Notes: a model not told the origin generated them from the letters alone. Shown: positions 46,706-57,237, counted from the stretch's first letter. The stretch: DNA of 64,000 nt from Nocardia goodfellowii (GCF_017875645.1 NZ_JAGGMR010000001.1:7316001-7380000), one strand, 5' to 3'. Made by a program: numbers and translations.

Positions 46706-46936
46706 TCAGCGCCTCCTCAAGCGGACACCGGCGGCGATGAGCCGCTTGGCATGTTTCTTGTGCACCGCCTGGCGCGTGACCCCGAGCGCCTCCGCCACCT
46801 GCGGCCAGCCCCAGCCCGCCCGCATCGCCTCCTCGACCGCGAGATCTTCCAGCCGGTCGGCCAACCGGCGCAGGGCCACCACCGCGGCGAGGCGACCAGC
46901 GGGATCGGTGGCGTCGGGGACTTCCAGGTCGGACAT
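46706..46936 (-). CDS. Small HTH regulator paired with Clp-N protein
   Basis: 76 residues. Helix-turn-helix in WGWPQVAEALGVTRQAVHKK, then HAKRLIAAGVRLRRR. The ATG at 46936 has no ribosome site; TACGGT ends seven bases upstream, as expected for a leaderless mRNA. Two near-identical palindromes lie directly upstream and overlap the promoter, so autoregulation of the operon is likely. Confidence 0.82.
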   Translation of the reverse strand: MSDLEVPDATDPAGRLAAVVALRRLADRLEDLAVEEAMRAGWGWPQVAEALGVTRQAVHKKHAKRLIAAGVRLRRR

Positions 46937-46941
46937 GCAAG

Positions 46942-46982
46942 CAACCGTAGTTGACAATCTCCGAAATAGTCAACCGAAGTTG
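46942..46982. promoter_or_regulatory. Twin operators CAACCGWAGTTG
   Basis: CAACCGTAGTTG at 46942-46953 and CAACCGAAGTTG at 46971-46982, each a CAAC/GTTG dyad, 29 bp centre to centre, near three helical turns. GTTGAC (46950-46955) and GTCAAC (46969-46974) form a third dyad between them. They cover the expected -10 and -35 of the HTH gene. Confidence 0.7.
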
Positions 46983-46996
46983 CTCCGGATGGCGCG

Positions 46997-47038
46997 AAAA
47001 AACGGCCGCGGCGACTGCTAATGCAGCCGCCGCGGCCG
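46997..47038 (-). terminator. Intrinsic terminator after the phosphotransferase gene
   Basis: Stem 47003-47018 with 47023-47038 (CGGCCGCGGCG and CTGC arms, one mismatch), loop TAAT, followed on the minus strand by a TTTTTT run at 46997-47002. The best canonical terminator in the window. Confidence 0.85.
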
Positions 47039-47063
47039 GAACCGTTCAGCAAAGCGCTGAGTA

Positions 47064-48119
47064 CTACTGCATGACGCGGTGTGCCCGTTCGAAGAGTTCG
47101 AGGGTGCACGCGTGCAGGAAGTCGCCGATCTGCTTCGGGGCCTTGCCCGCGAAGGCGCGGGCGTAGGTGCCCTCCAGGACGATGCCGAGCTTGAAACAGG
47201 CCAGCACGGTATACCAATCGACGGCCGTCAGATCGCGGTCGGAGAATTCGCCGTAGTGCGCGACCATCTCCGCCGGCGTCGGCAGATCACCGACCGAGCC
47301 GAGCTTGCCGGTCAACGAGCCGATGGTGGTACCGGGTTCGGGGCGGGTGGCGATCTGCCAGCCGAGGTCCAGCAGCGGATCACCGATGGTGGACATCTCC
47401 CAGTCGACCATGGCCGCGACCTGCGGGCTGTCGAACTCGAACATCATGTTGGCGAGATGGCAGTCGCCGTGCAGAATGCCCGGCCGCCATTCGGACGGGC
47501 GATTGCGCTCCAGCCAGTCGCCGACTTCCCGCACGCCGGGGATCTGCGGGCCGGGGTAGCCCTCGTTGGCGGAATACGAATCGAGCTCGGCCAGCCAGCG
47601 CGGCACCTGGCGTTCCAGAAAGCCGGCGGGCTTGCCGTAATCGGCCAAGCCCAGCTTCTCGTAGTCGAGCATGCCGAGCCGGGCGATGGCCTCGACCGCG
47701 GACAGGCCCATCTGCCGCCGGATCTCGGGGTCACCGGCGTGCAGTTCGGGCAGTTCGTTCTGCGGGTTGAAGCCGGTGATCGGCTCCATCAGATAGAAGA
47801 CGGCGCCGAGCACCGCCTCATCGGGGCAGGCGGCGATGACGCGGGGCGCGCGAATGCCGGTGCCGTCGAGCGCGCCGAGCAGCCGGGCCTCCCGGCGGAT
47901 CACCTCATTGCTCTTGGCGCGCAAATGCTTCGGCCCGCGCCGCAGCACGTAGTCGCGGCCGCCCCGGGTGAAGCGCAGCATGATGTTCTGGGTGCCGCCG
48001 CCCAGCGCGCGCACTTCCTCGAACGTCCCGCCGGGCAGCCCCTGCTCATCCATCCACTTCCCGACGACGGCGAAATCGACGACGTCAGGATCTACTCCGA
48101 CCGGTTGCGCATCAGACAT
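47064..48119 (-). CDS. Phosphotransferase family protein (APH/ACAD10-like)
   Basis: 351 residues, aminoglycoside-phosphotransferase-like kinase fold. The catalytic loop is LHGDCHLANMMFEFD and the metal-binding Asp is in AAMVDWEMSTIGDPLLDLGW; the N lobe has LGGGTQNIMLRF. This subfamily resembles the kinase domain of ACAD10 and bacterial relatives linked to acyl-CoA oxidation more than antibiotic resistance kinases. The ATG at 48119 is chosen by position after GTGGGG. It is divergent from pabAB. Confidence 0.85.
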   Translation of the reverse strand: MSDAQPVGVDPDVVDFAVVGKWMDEQGLPGGTFEEVRALGGGTQNIMLRFTRGGRDYVLRRGPKHLRAKSNEVIRREARLLGALDGTGIRAPRVIAACPDEAVLGAVFYLMEPITGFNPQNELPELHAGDPEIRRQMGLSAVEAIARLGMLDYEKLGLADYGKPAGFLERQVPRWLAELDSYSANEGYPGPQIPGVREVGDWLERNRPSEWRPGILHGDCHLANMMFEFDSPQVAAMVDWEMSTIGDPLLDLGWQIATRPEPGTTIGSLTGKLGSVGDLPTPAEMVAHYGEFSDRDLTAVDWYTVLACFKLGIVLEGTYARAFAGKAPKQIGDFLHACTLELFERAHRVMQ

Positions 48120-48207
48120 CCCCACATTGTGCACCACGGGCGGAAAGTAACTGAAGGCAGCCGACAACAGTTTGCTCGGCCGGGCCCGGCGTAGGGTTTT
48201 GCACACC

Positions 48208-50568
<2,361 letters not shown>

Positions 50569-51420
50569 TCATGGAACCAGGGCGGCGAGCGCCGAGAGCG
50601 GGCCCGGGAGGTCTGCCAGATGGTTCTTGATGCCGGTGGCCACCGGGCGGGGAGTTTCGGCGCGCAGGCGATCGAGTTCGGTCTGCATCACCTCGACCGT
50701 TCGGGCGTAGTAACTCTCGACCAGGTCGGTGTCCGCCGGGTCGCCGGGCTGGGTGGACCAATCCAGGGCGGGCAGGAAACTCACGTCCACCGTGGCGGGC
50801 AGCGGAACCTGCGGTACGACCGGCGCGACTCCGAACGGCACGCCCAGGGTGTAGGGAAAAACCTTGGCGCGGAACAGTTTATCCAATTGCAGTAGCCTGG
50901 CGGACCGCTCGCCGCGGCTGAGCACGAAGATGGAATCGTGGCCGCCGTTGGCGACGGCGGGAATCACCGGCACCCCCATCTCCAACGCCAGCCGGATAAA
51001 GCCCTTGCGGCCCGCGAGGTCGATCTTGGCGCGATCGGTCCAGGGGCGGCAGGCTTCCCAGTCACCGCCCGGGTAGACCAGGACCGCGCCGCCGTCCTTG
51101 AGGCCCGCGGCGGCCGCGTCTCGATTCGCCGGGATGACACCGAATCGCCGGATGGCGTCGCCGATGTAGGGAACGCCCAGCACGACATCGTGCGCCACAC
51201 CGAAGGATGGCTCGTCCGGGCGGCGCTCCAGCATGGCCATGTAGGTGATCCACACCTCCGGCATCCAGTAGATCGAGGAATGGTTCCCGATCACCAGCGC
51301 CGGGCCGGACGTGGGCAGATTTTCCACACCGGTCACAGTGGGCGTGAAGTAGTTCGTATAGGCCCGAGCCGCTTTGAACAGCGGGTGGTCGAGGTCTCGA
51401 ATGTGCTCGGTTTCGCGCAT
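50569..51420 (-). CDS. Lysophospholipid acyltransferase-like protein
   Basis: 283 residues, PlsC-like. The first motif reads GPALVIGNHSSIYWMPEVWI; the His is kept but the usual Asp four places later is Trp. The second and third blocks are RRFGVIPANRDAA and VLVYPGGDWEACRPW, and a later VPVIPAVANGGHDS. This pattern matches a branch of the family found in mycolic-acid bacteria. The ATG at 51420 follows AAGGA by 8 bases. It is convergent with pabAB with no gap. Acyl acceptor unknown. Confidence 0.82.
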   Translation of the reverse strand: MRETEHIRDLDHPLFKAARAYTNYFTPTVTGVENLPTSGPALVIGNHSSIYWMPEVWITYMAMLERRPDEPSFGVAHDVVLGVPYIGDAIRRFGVIPANRDAAAAGLKDGGAVLVYPGGDWEACRPWTDRAKIDLAGRKGFIRLALEMGVPVIPAVANGGHDSIFVLSRGERSARLLQLDKLFRAKVFPYTLGVPFGVAPVVPQVPLPATVDVSFLPALDWSTQPGDPADTDLVESYYARTVEVMQTELDRLRAETPRPVATGIKNHLADLPGPLSALAALVP

Positions 51421-51807
51421 AGTGCCGTCCTTGATGTCACGATGCCGGAGACACGGCGGCGGCACGCGACGACACAAAGCTGAATTGTCCCCGGTCACAT
51501 CCCCATTGATTGCTCCGACGGTCACGCCAACGCGGACCGGCACGACGTGCGAGTCGCGGCCATCTCGACCGTTGCCCGGCACCTCCTCCTGCCCTTCCGA
51601 CGTTACCAAGCCAAGCAATTGCTTGGTAGCGAATGTGCGATAGTCGACAATTCCGCACCAATCGCGAAGCGGCCCAGCGGTTCCGCCGCGGCGGTCGCGA
51701 TCTGGGCCGCCACCTGGGCCGGGCAGGCGGCGAGGCCGTCCGCAGCGCCGAGCGATCGGGTCGGGGAATTCGGCGTGTCGGTGGGGCGTGGCAGTATTTC
51801 GAGCACG
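51421..51807. other. 387-bp intergenic region with a perfect palindrome
   Basis: Divergent promoter region between the acyltransferase and the TerD-HNH gene. A reading frame extends upstream of the TerD start but has no ribosome site and no family likeness. A 16-bp palindrome at 51611-51626 is its main feature. Confidence 0.6.
51611..51626. promoter_or_regulatory. 16-bp perfect palindrome, probable TetR operator
   Basis: CCAAGCAATTGCTTGG, a perfect palindrome; an extra CCAAG half lies at 51606-51610. It lies 190 bp from the acyltransferase start and 182 bp from the TerD-HNH start. No TetR gene borders it directly; the nearest is at 53764. Confidence 0.6.
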
Positions 51808-53733
51808 ATGAAACTCAGCAAAGGCGCCAACACGGCGGTACCGACATCCCTACTGGCCGTGGTCGTTTCATGGCGGTCGGCCCATGTCGTGGACGCGCAC
51901 GCGCTGTTGCTCACCGGCGCGGGCACGGTGCGCACGGACCGGGACCTGGTCTTCTACAACGCGCCGCGCCACGTGTCCCAGGCCGTCACGCTCGATCAGG
52001 AGCCCGAACCGGGGACAGCACGGCTGAGTGTCTCGTTGCCGCGCACCGAACCCGAGATCGAGCGCATCGTGCTCAGCGGGTCGCTCGACGACGGAACCTT
52101 CGGCGCTGTCGCGGAGCTGACCGTCACCGTGTTCGACGCTGACGGGCCGGTCGCGGAATACGAGATCACCGATGCCGACGCGGTGTCGGCCATGATGTTC
52201 GGCGAGTTCTATCGGCGCGACGGTCGCTGGAAGTTCCGCGCCATCGGCCAGGGCTGGGCCGAGGGGCTGGCCGGACTGATCACCGAATTCGGTGTGCAAG
52301 TCGACGAACCCGCCGCCACGGACGTACCGCACCACGCCCCGACCGGCGTAGCGGCCGCACCCGATGTCCGTACCCACGCGACCAGGCAGCCCGCCGGCGC
52401 CACCGCACTGGCCGGCCCGCCCGAATCCGCACCGGCCGAGCAAGCCACGCCCGCACGCCACCTGCCCGACGAAATGCCGCACCCGGGTCAGCGGGCACCC
52501 GAAAACAGGTTGCCCGCATCGCATTACGATTCGACCGCCCGTATCGACGAGCATCCCACCGCGCCCATCCCGACCTACCCGGCAGGCACCCCGCGCGAGC
52601 AGGGTGTCCGTCCCGTGGATCTCAGCCGGCGCACCGTCACGGCCCCGGAACCGCCACCCCCTCCGCCGCCGAATCCCGAACGAGCGGATTGGCATCCGGA
52701 TCCGGAGAACCCCGCCCGACTACGGTGGTGGGACGGAACGGAATGGACCTCGGCCCGGCGTGAGCCGCTGCCGCCGAACCCACGAAACTGCGATCGCTGC
52801 GGAAATCCGCGGCGGCGCAAGCTGTTCGGGCGGCTCGCGCCCTGCGTGCACTGTGCCACCGAGATCGAGGAATACCTCACCCACTGGCACACCCAGGTCT
52901 GGCGGGTGCTCACCACCTCCGGGCCGAGCGGACCGGAGTGGGACGCGCTGTGGGCGTCGCTGCGTTATCAGCGCATCGACGAGGCCGCCGGTCGCCTCGC
53001 GCTGCGCGACGCCGCGCTCAGCTACGTCGAACGCCTGGTGACCTTCGCGTTCGCCGACGGGGAGATCGCGCAAGCCGAGTTCGAGGCCTTCGAGGAGGCC
53101 ATCGTGGAGCTGGACCTCACCGGCCCGCTCATCGACGACCTGCACCGGCGCATGGCTCGGGGCCGCATGCTGTCCCGGTTGCGCGAAGGCGAACTGCCCG
53201 CGATCCGCACACCGGGCCTGCACCTGGATCCCGAAGAGCGAGTACATCTCGACCTTCCCGCCACCCACGTCCGTCAGCTGGCCCGCGGCCCCAAGCTCAG
53301 CGAGGGGCGGCTGATCGCCAGCAACAAGAAGTTGCGTTTCGTCGGCACCGGCGCGGGCACCGAACTCCCCTGGAGCCGGGTGGTTTCGGTCGCCATCGAG
53401 GACGACCTGGTGGTGCTCGCCGCCACGTCGGCCCGGGGCGGCGCCAGCTTCGAGGTCGACGATCCCGATTACGTCGCGGCCGCGCTGGAAGGTGCCCTGC
53501 GCGTCGCCAAACGGCTGGTCCTCACTCCCGGCCAGCGCGATTCACGCAGCATTCCGCAAGAGGTGAAAGCCGAAGTGTGGCAACGCGACGGCGGCCGATG
53601 CGTGGAGTGCGGCAGCAGCCACTATCTCGAATTCGACCACGTCATCCCGCTTTCGCGCGGCGGCGCGACCAGTGCGTCCAACCTGCAAATCCTGTGCCGC
53701 TCCTGTAACCGCGTCAAAGGCGCGCGCATTTGA
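51808..53733 (+). CDS. TerD - DUF2510 - Zn ribbon - TerB-like - PH-like - HNH nuclease fusion
   Basis: 641 residues. 1-167 is a TerD domain (MKLSKGANTAV, VTVFDADGPVAEYEI, FGEFYRRDGRWKFRAIGQGW). 168-290 is a Pro-rich linker. 292-320 is a DUF2510 motif (DWHPDPENPARLRWWDGTEW). C328xxC331 and C346xxC349 form a zinc ribbon. 350-450 is helical and resembles TerB (FAFADGEIAQAEFEAFEEAI). 500-570 looks like a PH/GRAM-type domain. 583-641 is an HNH nuclease with C598xxC601, D610-H611, N625 and C630xxC633-N634 all present. TerD binds calcium in known cases. It probably senses a signal and directs a DNA-cutting domain; fusions of Ter domains to DNA-processing modules have been reported, but no other ter gene is nearby. 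Start chosen by the TerD N terminus. Confidence 0.85.
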   Translation: MKLSKGANTAVPTSLLAVVVSWRSAHVVDAHALLLTGAGTVRTDRDLVFYNAPRHVSQAVTLDQEPEPGTARLSVSLPRTEPEIERIVLSGSLDDGTFGAVAELTVTVFDADGPVAEYEITDADAVSAMMFGEFYRRDGRWKFRAIGQGWAEGLAGLITEFGVQVDEPAATDVPHHAPTGVAAAPDVRTHATRQPAGATALAGPPESAPAEQATPARHLPDEMPHPGQRAPENRLPASHYDSTARIDEHPTAPIPTYPAGTPREQGVRPVDLSRRTVTAPEPPPPPPPNPERADWHPDPENPARLRWWDGTEWTSARREPLPPNPRNCDRCGNPRRRKLFGRLAPCVHCATEIEEYLTHWHTQVWRVLTTSGPSGPEWDALWASLRYQRIDEAAGRLALRDAALSYVERLVTFAFADGEIAQAEFEAFEEAIVELDLTGPLIDDLHRRMARGRMLSRLREGELPAIRTPGLHLDPEERVHLDLPATHVRQLARGPKLSEGRLIASNKKLRFVGTGAGTELPWSRVVSVAIEDDLVVLAATSARGGASFEVDDPDYVAAALEGALRVAKRLVLTPGQRDSRSIPQEVKAEVWQRDGGRCVECGSSHYLEFDHVIPLSRGGATSASNLQILCRSCNRVKGARI

Positions 53734-53763
53734 CCTGATGTTCCCGTGGCCGAGCGCTGCCGA

Positions 53764-54489
53764 TCAGCTGGGAATCAGCCCCGCGTTGCGGCCCAGATCC
53801 GTCAGCATGGCGTCGAACAGGATCTCCGGATGCGACAGCGGTATCGGATAGTTGCCGAACACCTCGAGCGTGACATGCCCGTACAGCCGGGCCCAGATCT
53901 GGATCATCAGGTAGGTGACGCCGAGATCGAGCTTCTCCGCCGGGAACTTCTGCCCCGACTCGGACAGCGTTGTCAGCAGCTCGGTTTGGAACAGCACGAG
54001 GTCTTCGCGCAACTCCTCCGGGATGACGTCCGTCGGCGGCGTGATGACGTCGTAGGTCGCCAGCAGCCGCCCGGCCGCGGCCAGGAAGATCCGGCCGAAG
54101 GGTTCGTCGAAGCGGCGCATCATCGGCGCGGCCCCGATGCCGGGCGAGGCGAACACCAGCGTGAATTCCCTGGGATGCGCCAGCGCCCAGCGCCGGAAAC
54201 CCTTGCAGATGGCGAAGAACTGCTCCGCGCCGTCCTCGGGCAGCGGCGCGATCTGGTCGGCCAGTTCCGCGGCCAGTTCGGCGCAGTAGTCCAGCCGCAT
54301 CCGTTCCAGCAGATCGTCGCGCGAGTTGTAGTGCCGATACAGCGCCGGTGCGGTGATCCCGAGTTCCCGGGCGATCGCCCGCAACGTCACCGCGTCGACA
54401 CCCTCGGAGGTGAGCAACATCCGGGCGACCCGCCGGATATCGGCGTCGCGCACCACCGGCGCGCGCCCTCGCGACTTGGCCTCACTCAT
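53764..54489 (-). CDS. TetR-family regulator (WHG-domain type)
   Basis: 241 residues. HTH with LRAIARELGITAPALYRHYN; the C-terminal part (KGFRRWALAHPREFTLVFAS) is of the WHG-type TetR domain. It lies 85 bp downstream of the P450 gene on the same strand, with a hairpin between them, and converges with the TerD-HNH gene. A role in P450 control is possible through the palindrome at 55839-55850. Confidence 0.85.
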   Translation of the reverse strand: MSEAKSRGRAPVVRDADIRRVARMLLTSEGVDAVTLRAIARELGITAPALYRHYNSRDDLLERMRLDYCAELAAELADQIAPLPEDGAEQFFAICKGFRRWALAHPREFTLVFASPGIGAAPMMRRFDEPFGRIFLAAAGRLLATYDVITPPTDVIPEELREDLVLFQTELLTTLSESGQKFPAEKLDLGVTYLMIQIWARLYGHVTLEVFGNYPIPLSHPEILFDAMLTDLGRNAGLIPS

Positions 54490-54534
54490 TCCGCCACCTC
54501 ACCACGGGTGCGTAAACCACGCCAGAGCGTGATC

Positions 54535-54567
54535 GATTCCGGCCGCGTGGGATTCGCGGCCGGAATC
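54535..54567 (-). terminator. Hairpin after the P450 gene
   Basis: GATTCCGGCCGCG at 54535-54547 pairs perfectly with CGCGGCCGGAATC at 54555-54567, loop of 7. It lies six bases after the P450 stop and likely ends or attenuates readthrough into the TetR gene. Confidence 0.65.
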
Positions 54568-54573
54568 GGTGCG

Positions 54574-55806
54574 TCAGTTGTACTCGACCTGCCAGCTCTT
54601 GATGGCGTTCAGCCAGCCCGAGCGCAGCCGGACCGGCTCGGAGACCTGCTTGATATTGGGCATCACGTCGGCGAGAACGTTGAACATCAGGTCGATTTCG
54701 AGGCGGGCCAGGTTGGCGCCGACACAGAAGTGCGTGCCGGTGCCACCGAAGCCGACGTGCGGATTCGGGTTGCGCAGCACGTTGAACTGGTAGGGATTCT
54801 CGAAGTGCCGCTCGTCGAAGTTGGCCGCGCTGTAGAACATGCCGACCCGCTGGCCCTTCTTCATCTCCTGGCCGCTGAGCACGGTGTCCTGCATGACGGT
54901 GCGCTGGAAGGCGATGACGGGGGTGGCCCAGCGGACGATCTCGTCCGGTGCGGTGCGCGGACGCTCGGCCCGGTACAGCTCCCACTGCTCGGGGAAGTCG
55001 ACGAAGGCCTTCATACCGTGGGTGATGGCGTTGCGGGTGGTCTCGTTGCCCGCGACCGCGAGCAGGATGACGAACCAGGCGAATTCGTCCGAGGCCAGCG
55101 ATTCGCCCTCGACGTCGGCGTTGAGCAGCGTGGACATGATGTCCTCGGCGCCGTTGAGGTCGACCGGGCACTTGCGCTTCTCTTCGGCGAGGTTCCACGA
55201 ATAGCCCATGACCTCCGCGGTGGCGACCTTGTGGTCACCCTCGAAGGACGGGTCGTCGTAGGAGATCATCTCGTTGGTCCACTTGAAGATCTTGCCGCGA
55301 TCCTCCTGCGGGATACCGATCAGTTCGGCGATGGCCTGCAGCGGCAGTTCGCAGGCGATCTGCTCGACGAAATCGCCGCCGCCGGTTTTCTTGGCCTCGT
55401 GCACGATTCGCTCGGCGCGCTCGCGCAGGGCCTCGCGCAGCGACTCCACCGCGCGCGGCGTGAAGCCCTTGGAGATGATGCGACGCAGTTTGGTGTGCCG
55501 CGGCGGATCCTGGTTCAGCAGCAGGAAGCGCTGGACCTCGATCTCCTCGCGCAGGATGTCACCGTAGAAGCGGATGACGGCGGTGTTCTCCTCGGAGGAG
55601 TAGACCTCGGGCGTCTTCGAGATCTCCTTGATGTCCTCGAGCCGGGTGACCGCCCAGTAGCCCTCGTCCTGGAAGCCGCTGCCGGCCTGCGGAACCCAGT
55701 GCACCGGCGCGGTGGTGCGGGCTTCGGCGAATTCCTCGACCGGCAGGCGCTGGGCGAGCAGGTCGGGGTCGGTGAAGTCGAATCCTGCGGGGATGGATGC
55801 GGTCAC
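54574..55806 (-). CDS. Cytochrome P450, CYP125-like
   Basis: 410 residues. Heme ligand Cys in HVGFGGTGTHFCVGANLARL; I-helix oxygen-binding LLAVAGNETTRNAITHGM; the ExxR pair is in PDEIVRWATPV with FQRT. Long stretches follow M. tuberculosis CYP125, for example PAGFDFTDPDLLAQRLPVEE, IISKGFTPRAVESL and VRLRSGWLNAIKSWQVEY. CYP125 oxidises the C26/C27 methyl of cholesterol side chains using ferredoxin and NADPH. The GTG at 55806 has AGGAG 7 bases upstream. A perfect KstR motif is 45 bp upstream, in line with a steroid role. No ferredoxin gene is adjacent. Confidence 0.92.
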   Translation of the reverse strand: MTASIPAGFDFTDPDLLAQRLPVEEFAEARTTAPVHWVPQAGSGFQDEGYWAVTRLEDIKEISKTPEVYSSEENTAVIRFYGDILREEIEVQRFLLLNQDPPRHTKLRRIISKGFTPRAVESLREALRERAERIVHEAKKTGGGDFVEQIACELPLQAIAELIGIPQEDRGKIFKWTNEMISYDDPSFEGDHKVATAEVMGYSWNLAEEKRKCPVDLNGAEDIMSTLLNADVEGESLASDEFAWFVILLAVAGNETTRNAITHGMKAFVDFPEQWELYRAERPRTAPDEIVRWATPVIAFQRTVMQDTVLSGQEMKKGQRVGMFYSAANFDERHFENPYQFNVLRNPNPHVGFGGTGTHFCVGANLARLEIDLMFNVLADVMPNIKQVSEPVRLRSGWLNAIKSWQVEYN

Positions 55807-55838
55807 GGCTATCTCCTACCGGTCCGGGCTGCGGACCT

Positions 55839-55864
55839 CACAACGTTGTGTAGAACACGTTCCA
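55839..55864. promoter_or_regulatory. P450 promoter: palindrome plus KstR-type operator
   Basis: TAGAACACGTTCCA at 55851-55864 fits the KstR consensus TNNAACNNGTTNNA. It directly abuts a perfect 12-bp palindrome, CACAACGTTGTG, at 55839-55850. Further upstream, GTAAA-ACCTG-TTTAC at 55912-55926 is another small dyad. Confidence 0.65.
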
Positions 55865-55935
55865 GTGGAGAGTATGTAACCACAATCACTGTCGGTTGTG
55901 AACAGTGTTTAGTAAAACCTGTTTACTTTGCTGGC

Positions 55936-56220
55936 TCAGGCACCCACGAGCGCGTTCATGATGGTGCCCGCACTGGTCGCCACGACACCACCGACCATCG
56001 CTCCAGCCACCATCTTCGGCGACTGCGGTGCGCTGCCGGACCATTTCTCCCAGGCGAACTTGCCACCGGCGAAGACGATCGCCAGGATGCCCGACAGGAT
56101 GGCGAACCAGGTCATCCAGCGGACCATCGTCATGATCTTGTCCGCCAGCGGTGGCGTCTCCGGGGTCGGATTTCCGATCTGCGCCAGCACCATCTCGCCG
56201 ATCGCCGTCAGCATGTTCAC
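55936..56220 (-). CDS. Small two-helix membrane protein (paralogue of 56428 gene)
   Basis: About 94 residues. A short N-terminal segment (MLTAIGEMVLAQIG), a Pro-rich loop, helix 1 (AILSGILAIVFAGG), a basic cytoplasmic loop KFAWEKWSGSAPQSPK and helix 2 (AGAMVGGVVATSAGTIMNAL). The layout recalls VirB2/TrbC-type pilins. GTG at 56220 (six bases after AGGAG) is the likely start; GTG 56223 and ATG 56214 are alternatives. It is head-to-head with its paralogue, 207 bp away. Function unknown. Confidence 0.7.
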   Translation of the reverse strand: MNMLTAIGEMVLAQIGNPTPETPPLADKIMTMVRWMTWFAILSGILAIVFAGGKFAWEKWSGSAPQSPKMVAGAMVGGVVATSAGTIMNALVGA

Positions 56221-56427
56221 CACCTACTCCTCAGCACAGCGCGTCCGTCCATCTTCCCCAGGCATACCCATTGCGGCCAAGAGATCACGGCACCCCCATT
56301 GACAGATCGCTTGCGGCACAGGCGTCGTGCGCGGATTCGTTACCGAGGAGGACCTGCGTCGCGCCCGCGAACCCGATACCATCGTCGTGAAACCCCGTCG
56401 GCCCGAGTGGAATGAGCAGCACAGGCG

Positions 56428-56703
56428 ATGATTCTGGTCACCGCGTTCGACACCCTGGCCCAGGTCGGCAATCCGGAACCGCTGGCTCCGCCGATCGCTG
56501 ACAAATTTCAGCAGATGGTCAGCTACTTCACCTGGTTCGTCCTGCTGGCGGGCATCGCCGCCATCATCTTCGCGGGCGGCAAGTTCGCCTGGGAGAAATG
56601 GACCGGCGGCGGTCTGGATTCCCCGAAGATGGTGGCCGGAGCCATGATCGGCGGCGTGGTCGCGACCAGCGCCGGCACCATCATGAACGCGCTGATCGGC
56701 TAG
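56428..56703 (+). CDS. Small two-helix membrane protein (paralogue of 55936 gene)
   Basis: 91 residues. MILVTAFDTLAQVGNPEPLA, then helix 1 (FVLLAGIAAIIFAGGKFAWE), a Gly-rich loop WTGGGLDSPKMV, and helix 2 (AGAMIGGVVATSAGTIMNAL). About two thirds of the residues match the divergent gene, so the two arose by duplication. The start is by homology; the ribosome site is weak (ACAGG). The 3' end overlaps the SRPBCC gene by 4 bp. No secretion-system genes were found nearby. Confidence 0.7.
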   Translation: MILVTAFDTLAQVGNPEPLAPPIADKFQQMVSYFTWFVLLAGIAAIIFAGGKFAWEKWTGGGLDSPKMVAGAMIGGVVATSAGTIMNALIG

Positions 56704-57161
56704 GCGCTCGACGCTTTCTGGTAACCGGATTCGATCTGCTGGCGCAGGTGTTTCTCGGTGTGCCGGATGGCGGGCCCGATGAACGCCTGGATCACCCGGT
56801 CCAGCGCGCGCCCGGTCAAGCCGCCCGGAACCTGGTAGTCGCACACCACGCTGATCTTGGCGGTGTCCGCGCCGAGTGTTTCGAAGTGCCAGCGCATCCG
56901 GCCCTCGATGCCTTTGACCGCCCGCAGCGCGATCACCGAATTCTCTTCCCACTCGATGACATCGCCGCGCACATGCAGCGTCATCGGGCCGAGGTTGATC
57001 GCGGTGTCGAACACCGCGCCGACACCGCTGGTCTGCTCCCCCACCGGCGTGAAGTGCTTGACGCCGAACATCCAGCGCGGCACATTGCGATAGTCGTCGA
57101 CGTACTCGAAGGCGTACTCCCGCGGCGCGTTCGCGACGGCGGCGTGCTCGACATGACCCAT
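56700..57161 (-). CDS. SRPBCC (START-like) family protein
   Basis: 153 residues. The polyketide-cyclase-like fold begins with GHVEHAAVANAPREYAFEYV and DDYRNVPRWMFGVKHF, and ends in a long helix (AIRHTEKHLRQQIES). Such proteins bind hydrophobic ligands; no catalytic residues can be named. The ATG at 57161 follows GAAGGGG. It is not clearly in an operon, but follows the carotenoid oxygenase on the same strand by 76 bp. Confidence 0.82.
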   Translation of the reverse strand: MGHVEHAAVANAPREYAFEYVDDYRNVPRWMFGVKHFTPVGEQTSGVGAVFDTAINLGPMTLHVRGDVIEWEENSVIALRAVKGIEGRMRWHFETLGADTAKISVVCDYQVPGGLTGRALDRVIQAFIGPAIRHTEKHLRQQIESGYQKASSA

Positions 57162-57237
57162 TGCTGATCCCCTTCCCGGCGGCATTCCGAGACTATTGCT
57201 TCTCCGGTAATAGCGCCGGGCGGGAGATCGAAACGGA

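Noticed and set aside
51611..51626. KstR2 site
   Set aside because: KstR2 needs CAAG and CTTG two bases apart; here they are six apart.
51547..51807. 87-residue N-terminal extension of the TerD-HNH protein
   Set aside because: TerD normally begins at MKLSKG; the extension spans the palindrome and has no ribosome site.
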